64,000 nucleotides of DNA from Acanthaster planci (lineage: Eukaryota; Echinodermata; Asteroidea; Valvatida; Acanthasteridae). The notes beneath the pieces were generated by a model that had not been told where the DNA came from, searched no databases, and saw nothing but the letters and a program-made list of their open reading frames with translations. Every line of letters begins with the position of its first letter. Position 1 is the first letter of the stretch. Position numbers and translations under genes: made by a program. Where the stretch lies: assembly GCF_001949145.1 (NCBI RefSeq), contig NW_019091494.1, positions 725,006 to 789,005 on the forward strand. Reading direction: 5' to 3'. Below are positions 1 to 15,200 of this stretch, in pieces.

Positions 1-172
1 TGACATGAGTACATGTACATGTAGACAAGCATCATGTCCTGCCACAGGCCTGCATTTTGCCCCAATGTGGTGCTGACATGAGTACATGTACATGTAGACA
101 AGCATCATGTCCTGCCACAGGCCTGCGTTTTGCCCCAATGTGGTGCTGACATGAGCACATGTACATGTACTG
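1..172. repeat. 73-bp tandem repeat (2.3 copies, may continue left)
   Basis: Units start at 1, 74 and 147 with TGACATGAGTACATGTACAT or a one-base variant. The first two are almost identical and the third breaks off near 172. The array ends about 20 bp from the donor side of Ras-GAP exon 5, so it lies in the next intron. Each unit carries its own TACATGTACATGTA core. Confidence 0.9.
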
Positions 173-193
173 TACAAAAGAGTCCCATTTTAC

Positions 194-262
194 CTGAAAG
201 TGACTGTTGCATACGGATCACACTGGTTGTGGATGATAGTCAGGCCATTCCCTTCAAGCACT
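194..262 (-). CDS. Ras-GAP exon 5 (start of C2B)
   Basis: The acceptor CTCCTTGCAG is followed by 69 bases: one base completing Arg150, then VLEGNGLTIIHNQCDPYATV and TF (151-172), then two bases before the donor AG|GTAAAA. CDPYATV is the C2B signature of RASA2/RASA3 and keeps the loop aspartate typical of C2 domains. The next exon must lie left of base 1. Confidence 0.85.
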
Positions 263-3200
263 CTGCAAGGAGATTCATATGGATACAACTTGTTTTAAGC
301 ATATTTTACAGACAGAAAGCAGCAATAATCAAAGGAAAAACAGACTGGAACATGTATAAAGTTGAAACCAGTAATAGGATAGAATTGGTACATGTAAGCG
401 ATTGTCCAACCTTGACATTTCTTTGGCCACATGTATATTACCATGTTCTTTACAATTTTACATACACACCGTGACATCACATTAGGGCATGCTACAGTAA
501 TTGTCCTGCATGCTTTCAGGCTAAAGCAATTAACAGTACAAATGTGCATGCTCTGACAGATCTCTTGTTAATGTTGTTTGTTTTGGTAACAGTCATAATG
601 TTAAGTGTCGGGTTCAGAAGAAAATTCTTGGGAAAGTTTCATGTGAAGTTAATTATAAGGAGCGGAACTTCTCCTTAAAAACAGTTACACTTCAAAAGGT
701 TCTGTTTATGAAAGTTCTATCTTTACTTTTTAAAATTCCAATGTCTTTTCTTTTAAACTGCCAAAAGCCAACCGACTACATTCTCTTTAACGATAGAAAT
801 ATACTTGTTGCTGTTATTTGAATTCTTTTTCATAAAATTTGCTCACACTTTCTAACGCACACATGAATACATGTACATCAATGCAGTTGCTAAAGTGCCT
901 TGCACATTAGTTAGATTTTACATATCGCTTAAAGCAATAAACTGTTTTCTTGAATATCCCTCTCACAACTCTCGATAAGGTTATACTTATATGCAGTTTC
1001 ATTTAGCATGCATAATACATTTTGTTTAATCATTCACTGAGAGAAGAGGTGCCTTAAATTTCTGACATGTACTTTTCGTTATTGTATGCATTCTGCATAA
1101 ATAGATGTAATTGAAACTCAAGTGTAATTTTGCATAAAATTCAATTTACATGTTAACCAAAATTTTATGGTGACTGAAATTGTACACATAAAGTATGGTA
1201 CAAGTACACAGCACATCTGACAATTTGTGTCTTCCTTGTAAAAATGTCAGTAAAGTTTGGCTGATAATATTGCTGAATAAACAGTCATAATTTTCCATCA
1301 ATCAGTTGGAGTGAGTTTCACATTCACGGCCCTCGATAAACCACGAGTCAATGAACCCATCCAATTCAGTTTCCCATGATTCGGACACATCCTCAGCTTC
1401 AATATCGGCCATCCAGGCACGTTGGCGAGGTAACCAGACACCCCCCTACCCACGGAGGGGGTCCCTGCACATCGGAATTCCCCCCACAGCAGTGTCAGCT
1501 ACCTAAACACTCCAGAAAAGAAAAAAATATATAAAAACCCAACTGTGGAGTAAGTTAAGAGTTTCCTTCACAGCGACCCACTCAAACGATCGACAGCTAG
1601 GAGTGAAGCAGACTATAAACACACGTCAATATCACTGATGAAGAGCCTCCTACTCAATGGAAACAGACTGTCTCAAATTTCCTCCTGCCCAGATTAGTGG
1701 GAGGGGGGAAGGCAGGCTTTGGCTGCCATCAGCAATGACTTCATCTCGCTGATCTTATGAGTGAGGTCTCAACTGCAGACAACATGGGCCATGTGAGCAT
1801 TATCTAATGTAGTTTGGACACATCTGTATTCCTCCACGGGTCATTTTGTTTCTGTTCAGCTTTGTCACAATGAGCCAGTTGAGTAATTAAAAAAGGCAAG
1901 GACATCTGAGAACAAAGCACACGACACTGGTTGAAATACGCTAAGTGCGAGTTGAGCCTGATGTGAGCACAAAAAGGCAGATTCAGAACGAAATGTTTGG
2001 GAGGCCAAACTTTAAATGTTTCAGGTTACGGGCCAAATATTTTGGTCAATTCTTTAAGTAACCTTCCATGGCCTTTTTGAGTAGTGAGGCAACATCTTGG
2101 TGCTTTTTTTTGCATGCTTCTGGAAGAAAAGGGACTAAAACGGGTTTCCCAAAAATCCTCTCATTACTCTAAAGAAAAAAAAAGATGGGAACTCTGTTTT
2201 TTTCTGGAGGGGGAATTGTTCCTTAGCCCTTAGCTGCTGACAGCCTGGCTGTTATATAGATGCTTTTGCAGGGAAATTTTAAATTAAAACGGGTTACATA
2301 TTTTTGGGGAGGGGGCTGTTGCTGAAATGTAAAGCGAAAAACTCTTACAGCATTGCTACGGAATGCCCAAAAGGTCTTGGGATTTATGCTAGCATGCAAT
2401 CGAAAATTGGCTCGTGTGATGGCTTCTTCGAGCCCCTCTCAATAACTGTCAAATAAGATCATAACCAATCAGGCTTGTGCAAGCAGGTTCCCAGAGACAC
2501 AAACAAATCAAACAAATTAAGATGTAAACTCATGCAGATGAGGTTTTGTGTGGGTGTTGGAGAGGTGTGTAAGGAGAGGACAGCTAGGTGTGCCTCCTTG
2601 GCCATTCTGCAAATTGAACACGAGATACGTTCTCGCTGGGGAGACGCCTGTAACTTGAAACGCGGGGACAGCCCACAAGGGAATGACCACAGGATGAGCC
2701 TGGGGAAATGAGACTTGGACTTCAACCTTATACAAGCATCAGTGTGAATTTTGAATCTTCAATTCCTGATTCTTCCAATCCAGGCTTTTTTTTTTTACTT
2801 TGAGAAGATTCCTACTGAGTACAATGCAACTTATGCATGAACATGTACAGGTACATGTACGTCCTCCAGTAAACCACAATTTCAATGCAAAGGCATTTCT
2901 GGCAGAAAGAACTCTTCAGATATTGTGACACTGTCACTCAAATGTTTCACCCCCACATTAGACTTTTGGAGTCCAAACCTGGACCAGGATTGAAGCTTCC
3001 GTTTTTTTCCCCCTCCATCCTACTGAGAGTACTACATTTGAATGTACTCATTCAAAAAACCGTAATTTTCAGAATATAAGTTCTGGCTTATATGCTGATT
3101 CTCACGCAGCAAAATGTCTCTGTGGCTTATGCTGGGTGGCTTATATGGCAAACTTTGGTGGATAAAACTAGTCACAAAAGCTGCGGCCGGGCCACGCGAA

Positions 3201-6200
3201 CCACGTGCAGGTGGCGCAGTGATGCTTTCGATGGCTGGCATTTACATCTGAAAACTCAAACCTCGGAGAATACATGTAAATAAAAATTTGATTTGTCCGC
3301 ATTTTAACAGAATTTCAAAGTCATGGAGTCACAAAACACATACATGAAAAGTGTACGTAATTTTAAACTCTACTTGCTCTGCTGTAACAACTGTTTTTAG
3401 TGATTAGTTTCCCACTTTTTATTCATTCTCATGGTGTATTTTTGCAGACAAATAAACATTTTACTAAGATTTTATCTACTGCTGTTAAGATTTCTTCCTA
3501 CTGTTAAAAATAAACATCAACCGCTTCACTGGTGTACCTTCCTGTGGCAGATCTTTCATCTTTTTTGCTGATCAAGTTCAGAGTGACATGACGCGGAATT
3601 TCAGGTTTTTTCACTTGGTTTTTCTGATGACAACAGTATACTGTAAAATGCTGCTGCAGAAGCATAGTTTGATTTTTTTCAAAATCAGCACATGTTCATG
3701 TCACTATGGTCTCTATAAGGGCCACAAGTTTACTATTTTTTTTTCAGCTCACTATTCTCTAGGCAAATATTTAGGATTATCATCAAACAGATGGCTTTTC
3801 TTTTTTTGTATTAGTATTAGTATATATTTAGCATTGTTTGCCGAGATATTTTTGCATCTAGACTAAAGTGCATGCATATGTGTCCATCTCACATTCTTGA
3901 AAAAAAAAAAAAGAGCATGCTAATTTAAGTTTTAGAAGTTTTTACCAATCCTCTTGTGCCTTCAGACAGAAAGTGATTTTGATGTTTGATATCTTTTTAC
4001 CTGACTGAAAAAGGTAACAAAATAGCTAACAAACTGACTGGTTTTATAATCAATACTTGTGGAGCAAAGAGCGAACAATCATACTCCATGCCCAAATGAT
4101 GCCTCCAGAGCTGTGATCATCCAGGGTGACTCACCTTACGGTCAGCTTGCTTACTGACGTTCCGTCCCCTCCCAACCCCTCGTTCGTCCGCACTTCCACG
4201 TGAACCTGACCCTAAAGTTAACAAAACGGAACCAAACCACAACAGGGAAAGAAACTGAAAGCCAAGATGGAATACACATGTCATTGGTATATATTGGTAT
4301 TAGCAACTGATGTAATGACACAGGTGATGTGGTTGTCATGGAAACCTCATCACTCCTAAATCTCCGATCCCAACCTGAGAAACTGATGCACGCTTCAGTT
4401 CAACAGCTTCCATGAGGAGGCAGTGATATAATTCAATTGCTGACAGTAGGTAAACACTTTGTGTTTGCACTGGCAGCCGGCATTTGTGTACACTTTCATT
4501 AAACACCCGGATGCTGTCAAAATACGGCTTATTACATGTTCTTCACTGTTGTTCCTGTAGATGTACATTGTACATGTAACTCTATCCACAGGAACTCAAA
4601 TCTCACACAAGGTGACTTGTTTATATACGAAGGTATGAACAGTTTGTCTTGTTTAATTTGGTTGGTTTGATTACAGAATATTGATCAAGGACACAGAATG
4701 ACAAGACAAAAACAACCGATTTTAAGCCAAAATGAGGGTCATTTTCATAGACAAACATATCTGGGCGATTGAAACAGTTCTGCTTTGCAACAATGGCTTT
4801 GTGCTTTTGCAAAAAAAAAAAAGAAAAAGAAATTCCAAACTTCCGGTGCCCTCTGGTTATTAATAAATCTAACCAATAACCATTGTACCTGTTGAATGCA
4901 AGGTTGGCTGAACTAAATTAAAGGCTCCATCAAACCATGAAGAGCACATATTGATTTCGTACCTAAAATTTAACCAGATAGTGTAATGATTAATGTATTA
5001 ATATCTATACGGGGAGGGTACATGTGTACAAAAACGCATCATGCTGTCACTCTCTTTGTGTTTGAAGGTGTGTATGTAAGTGCTGTAATCTCAGCAATTC
5101 ATTACACGTGTTCAACAGGTCTGTATATCTGCATGTAGGTATGTACATGTACGTGAATATACATTGTATATGCATGTACATATATGTACATACGTACACA
5201 TACATGTACATGTATGTATTTAACAATGCAATATCTAGAATTTTCTTAGCCAAATTTTCTTTAAAATACATTTTTATCTTTCAAAAGTACTAAAACAAGC
5301 TCCCATATTCGGCTGTGTACAATGTACATGTACTTATGTTTAAGTCACATCACATTCAGATACAAATTACTGTATGTTAAAACTACAGGCTATTGTTCAA
5401 AATTACATGCACATACTGACCCGCTTAATTGGTCAAAATCTGATGCATTGAGCACATCTTTTGTTCCATTTTCAGGTGTTTCCCACTCTGTGAATAAATT
5501 TATCTACTCAGCAATGCATTATACCTGCGACGGGCGCAATGAAAGCACAATATCCCAATGTGGACCTTGTCCAGTCTCGTAATTGCAGGATACATGTACA
5601 CCTACATATAAGTACGACACATTCACATTTGTGTATCTTCTCCACCTAACTCAAAGTACCGGTGCTTCCTATAAAAAAAATTTAATTCCAACTAAAAAGA
5701 GAGAGTTTGCAAAGCCATAGATGCCACGCTTGTTTTGCACCATATATGTACACACAGAAATCACTTTTGGGGTTGTTCAGCCTTATTAGGCTTGTACATT
5801 ACCGAGTGAAGTGTCAAATTAATATGCAACAGAGGAAACAACTGTTCAATTATATGTACATGTGTACCTTCACAGATCTGATCTGTGCAGGGCATGTCCT
5901 TTCTCATAACCATGTTAGATTGTTTGACACTTAGACACTACACACCTGCTACTGAGGTGTCCACTGCAGGCACTAATTAAAGCAAAATCGAATCACTGGC
6001 AGTATCCAGCAATTCTTCATTTCTTTACTCCTCCCCTCCCCTAACGAGAATACACTCGTGAATTACACTTGAGGCAAATGAGGAAGTGCAGCAGCTCTGA
6101 GACACTACCAACCTTGTTGACAAGACATGTGGTAATTGATGGACACTGACACGGCAACGACACAAACTCAAGATTTCAACGGGAATTCTAAATAGTGTGC

Positions 6201-9200
6201 ATTATTTTTTAAAGCTTCATTTTATTTATTAATTTTTTTCGGGGAGGCAACGGATAAATGTTTGGACTTTCACTCTTCAATTTTTTTATTGTCGGGATGC
6301 AGTGGGTGCACAAGCAAAAATGGCTGGTACTCCAATTCCATTTTCACAGCGGTAAAACTTAAAAAAAAAGCTTCAAATGTACATGTACGTACTAGTATGT
6401 GAGAGTGTACAAAAATTTCCTTTCTGAATTATTGAAGACAACAAATTTCAACAAAAATGTGCCTTCCCAATCCCCACAAAGAAATGAATAATTTTTTGGA
6501 AACTGGCATTGCTGTGGGTTTTGTTACAAGAACAAGTCTCTTCACAACAATTAAATCCCTTACAGGACATCCCTACTTTCTCGTACATGTATATTTAAAG
6601 GCACAAATACCTCCTATGAGCAGAGCACAATTCAAGTTTGAGGAATTGTATTTAAATGATGATGAGGATGAGAGAAGATGAAATGAAGACGAGAGGACTT
6701 AATACCTGCATAAAAACTGGTCATATACATGTAATTGTATCCCATGAGTCACCAAACAGGAGCTCTATACTAACAATGTTGATTCCAACATTTGCAGGGG
6801 TGCAATCGGTGACAACAGTCTGGAAGTGTTGTTTCTATCATTTTAAATGTAAAATTCAGCATTTTAGAAGTTAAGTTCAACGTTTACACCATTGCTTGAT
6901 TTAACGTTAACAATTCTGATTCGACAATTTCAAGGAAAAAATTTGAAAAACAAAAATCTTAAAACACTGGATTTAACATTTAAATTGCCTGATTCGACAT
7001 TTCCAAAGTATTGTCATTGACTGAACCAATGCAAATGTTGGATTGGACACTGCAGTACCTGTACATGTATTCTGTGCAGATCACTTACATAAACTTCGGA
7101 GTCAGTGTCAACCGCTTGAAGGGGGAACCAGTGGTCCTTGCCATGGTAACGGTGCAGGTCGTCCCTCCGCAGTGCCACCTTCCCGACGACGCTGTCCAAC
7201 CGCTTCATCCAGTCCTTCTCGTGGATGAAGAAAGAGAGCTGGCGGAACTCCCGCGGCACGTCAAAGGTGGTCTCCTCGGCCCAGAAAGGACTGTCCAACA
7301 AAAACCAAAAGGGGGAGAGTGGTGATGGGGCAGGATTAGCTTTAATGGCAATGAAATTCTGCACTGACAAGCAAATGGTACCTGTAAGCTGGGTAGGGTA
7401 TACATGTACCAACGCACGACACACCATGTGCATTGTGCATGTACACAGATGTAAATGTAGTTCAAATACAAAAGGATGACTGTAGGAACTATGTATGTAC
7501 TCCAAATACTGCAATCTTGTATGAACAACAAACTGATTTTAGGGAACAGGCGATTCAGCGTTAATAAAAACATAAGTGTAATAACTATTACATTGCTCTT
7601 CATCTTCTTTTACCCTAGAATTTTTATTCTTTTGACTAGTCACGTGAATTCATTGTACATCGCTTCATCTATTTTTCTATCCCTTGATGCTTACTTTCAT
7701 CCCATGTACATATACACTCTATTTTTGTTAGTCCAGTTGTTACTTGTACTTTATCACTGTTAATGTTATTGTATTGGAATCTTTCATCAATATGGAAATA
7801 AATGTTGCTTGACTGAAAACCAAATGCATTCTAACCAAAAACAGTGGAAGCACTGAAACAGCTTTCCAAGGGTACACGTACATGCAAGTCTTAAGCATGT
7901 TCTATTTGAGATACATTTGTCTCCAAATACGTGCAAGTATTCTCAATCTTTATTTTAAACAGGTTTTTAGGAAAACATAAATAAAACAGAAAAAACTGTT
8001 CAGCTGCCCTGATTAACCTTATTGACAAAGGTGAATATTTTTCCCCAGTGATCTAACAAAAATAAAATATCCCTTTTGCGAGTTCAATTTGAATAAAATC
8101 TGGTATGAGTTATCTGATTGCACATAAACATTAACTTTTGAATTCCACAAACTATAAAGACACTGTTACTATACCTAGCTTTTCATAGCGACCACCATCT
8201 CTGGAGTGGACTGGTTCCTATGAGCCCTTCTTATCCATTGGAAGCATTTTGGTACAAGACATCTCGATCTTACGTGACAAAGCAAAAGCTCCGAATAACT
8301 ATAGGTAATACGCACTACGGTGTTTAGTATGGAGAATTCAAATCATTATGTTCACGTGAGTTTAAAGAACTCAGTGTACCAGATTTTATTCAAATTTCAC
8401 TCACAAAAGACTACATGTACATGTATGCTCATGTATACGCATGCAGTACATGTAGGTTTTGTAAGTGCATTTTGTGTTTGCAGTTTCGTGAAAATCCTTC
8501 TAAATGTAGATTATTTTGAACCAGATATTGCCAGTGTGCTACCATACACGTACAACAGACATCCATCTGAAACTGGCAGCCTTTTGTCTCGTACCATGTG
8601 TGCATACTGGTTTTTCAGCAAGCTACTTAGAAATGAATTAAACTTCCATAAAATGGAATGTGGAGACTGAAATTGAAACTTGCATCATGCAGGCAATTTC
8701 TTGCAAAGCACATGCACCTTCTTTCTATGTTTTTTTCTGGGGGTAGGAGTCTTTCTTTGACATTTGAACAGTGAAATTTGTAGTTATTTAGATTTCACAC
8801 TGTGCATCAGTAATGTCCAGCTGGGATACCGTTGCATGCAAGGACTGAAGTGAAAACTGCTGCTGAGGAAAAGGTTATGACCTCGGCAGGAAGTGACATA
8901 TGACACTCGGATGGCAAGTAAGCAGTTGATGCAGCACTCCAAAACGGATCCCTTGCAAGTCGATGTTTCGTTGCCTCCTGGTTTTTTCCTTCATCCAACA
9001 ATGTGACTCTTCACCTTTCAGTTCACAAAAGGTGGACATCCAATGCCACGCATCCACAGACTCCTCCACCCAGGATTTCCCGTATGGTGCAGAGGAAATT
9101 ACCATGGTGTGTTGGTCGTTACCCCTTGTCGACTGGAAGAGTCACACTGTTTACCACTGCATGCCAAATGACATGTGAAAAGGGAGGTATTTCCTGTGTC

Positions 9201-12200
9201 ATTAACAAGGAGGACGTTTCAACACATTCTGGCGTATTCTGCAAGCAGTGCCAGGTGATGCCTGTCCTCGCCTCTACACCTGAGTGATTTCCCCCAGAGT
9301 TTTTGCACACACACAGGGCTTGATGAACTACGTTAGTCTGTGGAGGTTGAGCGTGTGGAGCCGAGACTGGGTGATGTAGAAAATACTGCTCCACAACTTT
9401 GACTTGGAGTTTCAAAAAATAAAAAAGTGACGATGTGGTAAGAAATGTCACACAAATCTTGAACATAATAAACACTGTGGGTCAGCATTCGTAAAGTCCA
9501 ACTTTGTAAAGGACTTTGCTGTGGTATCTTTTCATTTTTATAAAAAGGCAGAATTTTCAACCAAAAATAATAAACCATACCTGGGGCAATTATGGAATAC
9601 AACATCATCGACAAGTAAATAAATCTGGACCGAGGTGGGGGGGCTATCAAGTGTATATAAAATGTTTTCAGTCCTCTTAAATAACCATCAGACCAGTACA
9701 ATGAACAAGTCCATAAATGTACCCCTCATACATGTATGGTCCCTACAGCTGTGGAATGAATACACGTATATGTACATGCACTTTAACAGTAGGCATGGGT
9801 GGGCCTACCGGGTACACTACGATGAGGAAACAATTTATTTGGACAGGGAAATTTGGGCCAAAACTGTGGGGACTTTAGCATGTCCCAACAATGATCTGGG
9901 TCCTCATCCAACAGGTGCATAGGGTCATATTAATAAGCATCAACACACCATCAACACGCATCGACACATTGATAGTAACATCAACACACCCTCAACACTT
10001 ACAAAATGCATTGAAAACAGAAAACAGACGTATCAAACTGTAATGTATACACTTAGGAATAATTTTTATTTAATCGAGTTTACATTTTACTACATTTCAA
10101 GGGAGTTTTTTCCACGCGAAAAAATTGTATTCTGAGCAGCGCCGCCTTTGGCGCCATCTTGCCTTCTCACGGCATTTGGACCATACCATGGTTAACTGTA
10201 TAAAGGTGACCCCCTGTAGCGTAATGTATGGTCCGTCTGACGAGAGGCAACATGGCTACCGTCTTTTGTGGCTGTGCGGAGGGTGTGTGTTATTTTCGTG
10301 AAATAAAACGACTTTTCCCCCCAAAATGTCACCCACTGTTGTTAGCCATATTGTATTTTAGGCATTATATTGCTATCGAATTTAGAATGTGATTTGGGTG
10401 CGTTGACGGTGTGTTGACGTTACTATCATGTGTTGATGCGTGTTGACGTTATGTTGATGTAAATTAGCACGACCAGGTGCATATAGTCCCCACTACAACA
10501 TGTACTGTACAGCACAAGATACAACTTGCGTAAATCACTTTTCAGGGGTGTTTGTACTCAAATGACATAGTTAAGTACAGTACATGTTCTTTCCGTGTGT
10601 TTTGAATTTTACTTTGTTCCGATGGCATGGGATTTCATGCAACACTGTAAAATCATCATTTCATTCTATTCTTTCCTCAACAGTTCGGTGAAAGCCCTGC
10701 ACAAACACAGCCAGCAAAGCATTACATCAGTCACAGGCCCACACCCTGCAAGTAAACCCTGCATTGGTTGAGAAATCCTTGTACATGGCTGTGGTTTTAG
10801 TGTTCCGGTACATACATGTACATGGACATGTATGCAAATGGCCGATAAAGCATTGCCTGGTTGACCTACATGTACATGTATAACTCTTCTGCTGTCACAT
10901 GAAATTTTTATCTTCTATAAAACCTACATGTAGTCCCTTTTGCCTTGTACTAGTTGAACGTTCACGATCTTCATGTTTATGTGTGCACAATAAATTCACA
11001 CTACACTGACTTATCGTGTTTTGCATCACCTCACTTAACACATTTGTGTACATGTACCAATCTCCATGGGAAAGTGCTTGTGACTACTTGCTGTAGGCAC
11101 ACTTACTCACCATAACATGGCTAGAGGGTGTTTAAATAGTAGAATAAAATCATTGGCAATTTATGATTTTTTTCAAACTTGTCTTAACTTTCCCCCGTTC
11201 TCCACATCAGGTATTAAAGGAATATTTAAGACTGGCCAAGCATATAAATTGTTCTTTCACTGAAGTACAAAGTACATGTAACAAGCAGTGATTTAGTCAT
11301 AAGATGGGCCAAAAGTCTAACAATGCAACAGCCACTGTTTTGATACACAGACATCCAATCTGGCACGCAATCATCAAGAGTCACACCTTCCAACGCAAGA
11401 CAAAACAAAAGCAAACAGGACCCGACAGGTTGTATGTTGACACACACTTCTAGATCATACTTTAATAATGGATACGGTCTGCTACTTGTGTTTGCCTGCG
11501 TGCTTCCGCTGCCACTTCGGCGGCAGTATGAATTGGTCAGCTGATACCAAGAGACAGCTGATTAGCTGGAAATTTAAAACTGCACATCCGTCAGCTCAGG
11601 GAAATGCAACCGGACTGGACTACAGGCCAGGCTGGACAAAAAAATGGAAAAGGAAAACATCATACTGGCATATTGCCAGCTATGTACGCAACAGACGGCA
11701 AAACCCAGTAGTTTCTGGATTCAACAGCTTAGTAAACAATTAGTGAAAAATTAGTCCTGTAAATACTTTTTAGCAAATTTTGGTTTAATTAACATCTAGT
11801 GTTGGCACCATATGCTATATAACTATTAACAACCACTGAAATTGTATGTTTGTGTTTCAGTTAACCTCCTTTCCTATTTTTGTCTCGCTACACGTACTTT
11901 AAGATATATTTTTGAGCCTTGGTGAATTTTACATTAAAGTGAATTTCCACATTGATTACCCAAACTGGATGTCATCCACCACATGATCCTCAACATCACA
12001 ATGATTTGAGTACAAACAACTGCTGGAATCGTTTTGTATTTTGCTGATGTAACTTTCCCTTTCTTTGCTGATTTATTGTTGTGAAAATACAATGTACAAT
12101 GCACTTGTACTTTTCTCCTACGTACACGTACATGTATTATGAAAGAGCAAGTTTGAGGTTCAAAATTTGAACATGAAATAGTTAAAAATGAACTTCTTAT

Positions 12201-15200
12201 ATCTTCCCCAATTTGCTTTAAATCACAGCAAAAGTGCCCTCTGGAAACTTGGACACTTGTTAATTAACAAGTGTACATGTACTTTTCAGTACACTTACCA
12301 GGTCTATGTAACCCTGAAAGAATTTTGCAGCTTTCATACATGGAGTTCTACATATGGTAAAGATGTGCTAAAAAGAGTCGAAGAAAAATTTCATTGCACG
12401 GATCCTTTTATACACACTGGGCAAAGACCAGACAAAATGGCATTTGGGTCAGTGCTGTTCTCATTTTTGACAGCTTCTCCTCAATAATGTTTTTTCTAAA
12501 AATGGCCAAAATGAAACATTCATGGAACAATGCAATTCCTTCAGGTTTCAAATGAGGAAGTATTTGCAAAACTGGAAACAGCTCACACTTCCATGGTACT
12601 GAACCTCATTACTATTTTTAACTCACAGAGAAAACTACTTGTACAGTGTACTGTCATTTTTTTGTTTTTTCTTTAAGTTTGAGAGTGTGAGTACATGTAA
12701 CAGGTGAGTCGATCACCTTTTATTTCACTTAATGTAAAATAGAGAAAAAGATTGATGCATAAAAGGAAGGCATGTCATGTTCTGCATGAACAAAATGCTT
12801 CAAACCGTTGTGTTGCAAGCATCTGGAAAAGTAGGATGAAGACAAAAAATTTTAGAGCAAAACGGAGTACATGGAGGGACACACTGGTAGGATGTACATG
12901 TACATGTACTTCTTGGAATTGGGTTTGGGAACTGTAAGTTTATATGGATGTGACTACATGTGTGTGGACTAACAGGTGGTTCCTCCAACACCAACATATC
13001 AGAACAAGTAAGATGCAGCTGGAGCGCATTCTTCGATAATATCAACAGAAGTGCAAACAAAAAAATTGGTACATGTACCACGCCTTTCCTTTTTTCCCAA
13101 GTACCGGACACTACCAGTAACTCAACAAAATCAGTTTTGCCTGCTCATCGACTGAATATCAACATGATTACACGTACATGTAAAGCCAAATCAATATTTC
13201 ACGGTGATTTTGTAACCGTTGGCAACTTGGCACACTGACTGGGTGTCCACTGGCTACATGTACATACAGTGTATGACCTCGATTCCGGTTGCCATGGGAA
13301 ACTGGTGCATCCCAACAAGCTGCAAATTGGCCTGAATGGCAAACTGCTTGTGCATGGTCTGAACAATAGAAAATGGACCACCTGCTTATGGACGAGCATT
13401 TTGGTATGGGCAACATGTACATGTGCATGTACAGACATGCATGCCAACATCTGAAGTCTCAGGCTTGTCTTTGTGTCTTCTTGGCCTGGAATTAAACCGC
13501 AAACCAAATAATGGCTTATCAAATTGAAAAAGAACATACACTTGTAAAAAAAAAAATTGTTTTAAAAGTAGCAACTGATCACATACCAAAGAGTGGTCAT
13601 GCAATGCTTCCATGAAAACACATTTGTGGGGCAAACAGTGCTTATACGTGTACATGTATGTATGTAAAATGTGAAAAGAAACACCATTCCCGAAGCAAAT
13701 ATAAATGAATGTACAGTACATGTACAATCAGGTGACAGGAAGAGGACCATTCTGAAAAAGTGTACACATACATTGAACGTGGACAAACAGATTCCACGGG
13801 AAAAATTTCTTGACAGACTGCAATTTTCAGAAGGTGTGTAAAAGGCTGAAGTAGGGAGTCTGCAGTTCTTTGAAGAGCGCCTAGCTCACCCAGTCCGCAG
13901 ACCAAGCACAGGCCACAGGGGATCCATTCCATTTCCGAAACACTGTGCATTTCTTGGGACCCAATCCTTCTTGTATATGGCAAATCGTGCTTTATCTTGG
14001 TAATATATATTTATGGTGTTGGTGCCTATACATTTAAATATACCGGTACCTGCATCTTAATTTGACTCAAGAAATGCATGTCAATCTTGCTTTTGCTCTG
14101 AAACCTCACTGGTCATGCTGGTGTAAACATTCCATGCATCTACAGATGCAATGTACATGTATATGTTCCAAATGTGTGGCTCTACTTGCAAACTTGCAAT
14201 CAGTAACAGTATTCAAACATGCATTTGCATCCTGGGAGAAAAGCACTTACATACGTACATACACATGTAATTCTGTGATAAAAACGACACAAACTTGACC
14301 TCCTGTTTTGGTATGCAGCAGTCACCATGATTTTGACAAAAAAAAAAGAAAAAAACTGCAATGTGGTCACAACACGTCATTACTCACTGATTTGTCTCCT
14401 CCCGTTTACCCAACTAGGAAAACAGACAGGGGTCCCAAACTAGAGCAGCGAAGCCAGAGCACTGAAACGTGAGAGCAGTCACGTATCTGAGGGGGAGGCG
14501 GGAGTGGTTAAAAATGTTTGCCAAGGCTTGTGCGTGGAACCACAGTTTATGATGACTATTTGCATTAGGATGGAACCTCAAACAGCTTGCAGCCATACCG
14601 CTTTGCTGCATTTGCAAACACTGGCTCCGAGATCGAATCTGAGATTTCAGGAATACTAGTCCTATACGTACATGTACCAAGGCTGGAGCTTGACAATGGC
14701 ATTCCGCTGGCCTAGCACTGGGAAAGACACCCATGGAAATTAGTATAAATCTTCCCTAAAAGTACATGTGCAGTCCAAGTAAATTTACCAATACGGGCTC
14801 ATTTTGGGACAGGTAGAGCAAGAATGGGAGTTAATTGCGGGGAAAAATGTGTCATTACACACATGTAGGTGTACATTCAAGATCACTGGAAATGTATCTT
14901 CTCCAATCTAGGGAATTCAGAAATAAAATACCAATATGTTTCTGGCTTAACTGCATTCTGCAAAGCACAAAATACGTCTAAGCAACCAACATTAACATGC
15001 TTCAAAGACAAACAAAATTCTGAAAACCTCCAGAACAAACCACAATCCCTCTGAGGGAGATTGTCTTCTTAACAATTTATCAACCTCTGGACAGACAGGC
15101 CAACAAAGTGCACTTGATGTTTTCTGAGCCCTATAAATTAAGGAAGTACCGCAACATCAATGAGGCAAAGCATCACAGGCTGTTTGAAATCTTTGCCAGG

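Larger units (their letters stand above)
263..4134 (-). other. Ras-GAP intron 4
   Basis: This 3.9-kb intron is mostly AT-rich unique DNA. Near its left end no coding exon is apparent other than exon 5. It holds a short open frame at 1306-1418 (listed separately) and a degenerate repeat near 3058-3200 with the motif CCGTAATTTTCAGAATATAAG. Confidence 0.6.

Noticed and set aside
7014-7514. A 166-codon minus-strand open frame taken as a whole gene
   Set aside because: Only 7089-7290 matches the C2 domain, and splice sites bound that part. The rest is intron that happens to be open.
11468-11743. 91-codon plus-strand frame in Ras-GAP intron 2
   Set aside because: No family motif, no splice context, and composition like translated intron.
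13858-13985. Possible minus-strand exon with open frames and a GTGAGC donor
   Set aside because: All three translations lack recognisable motifs, and the Ras-GAP exons already join in frame without it.
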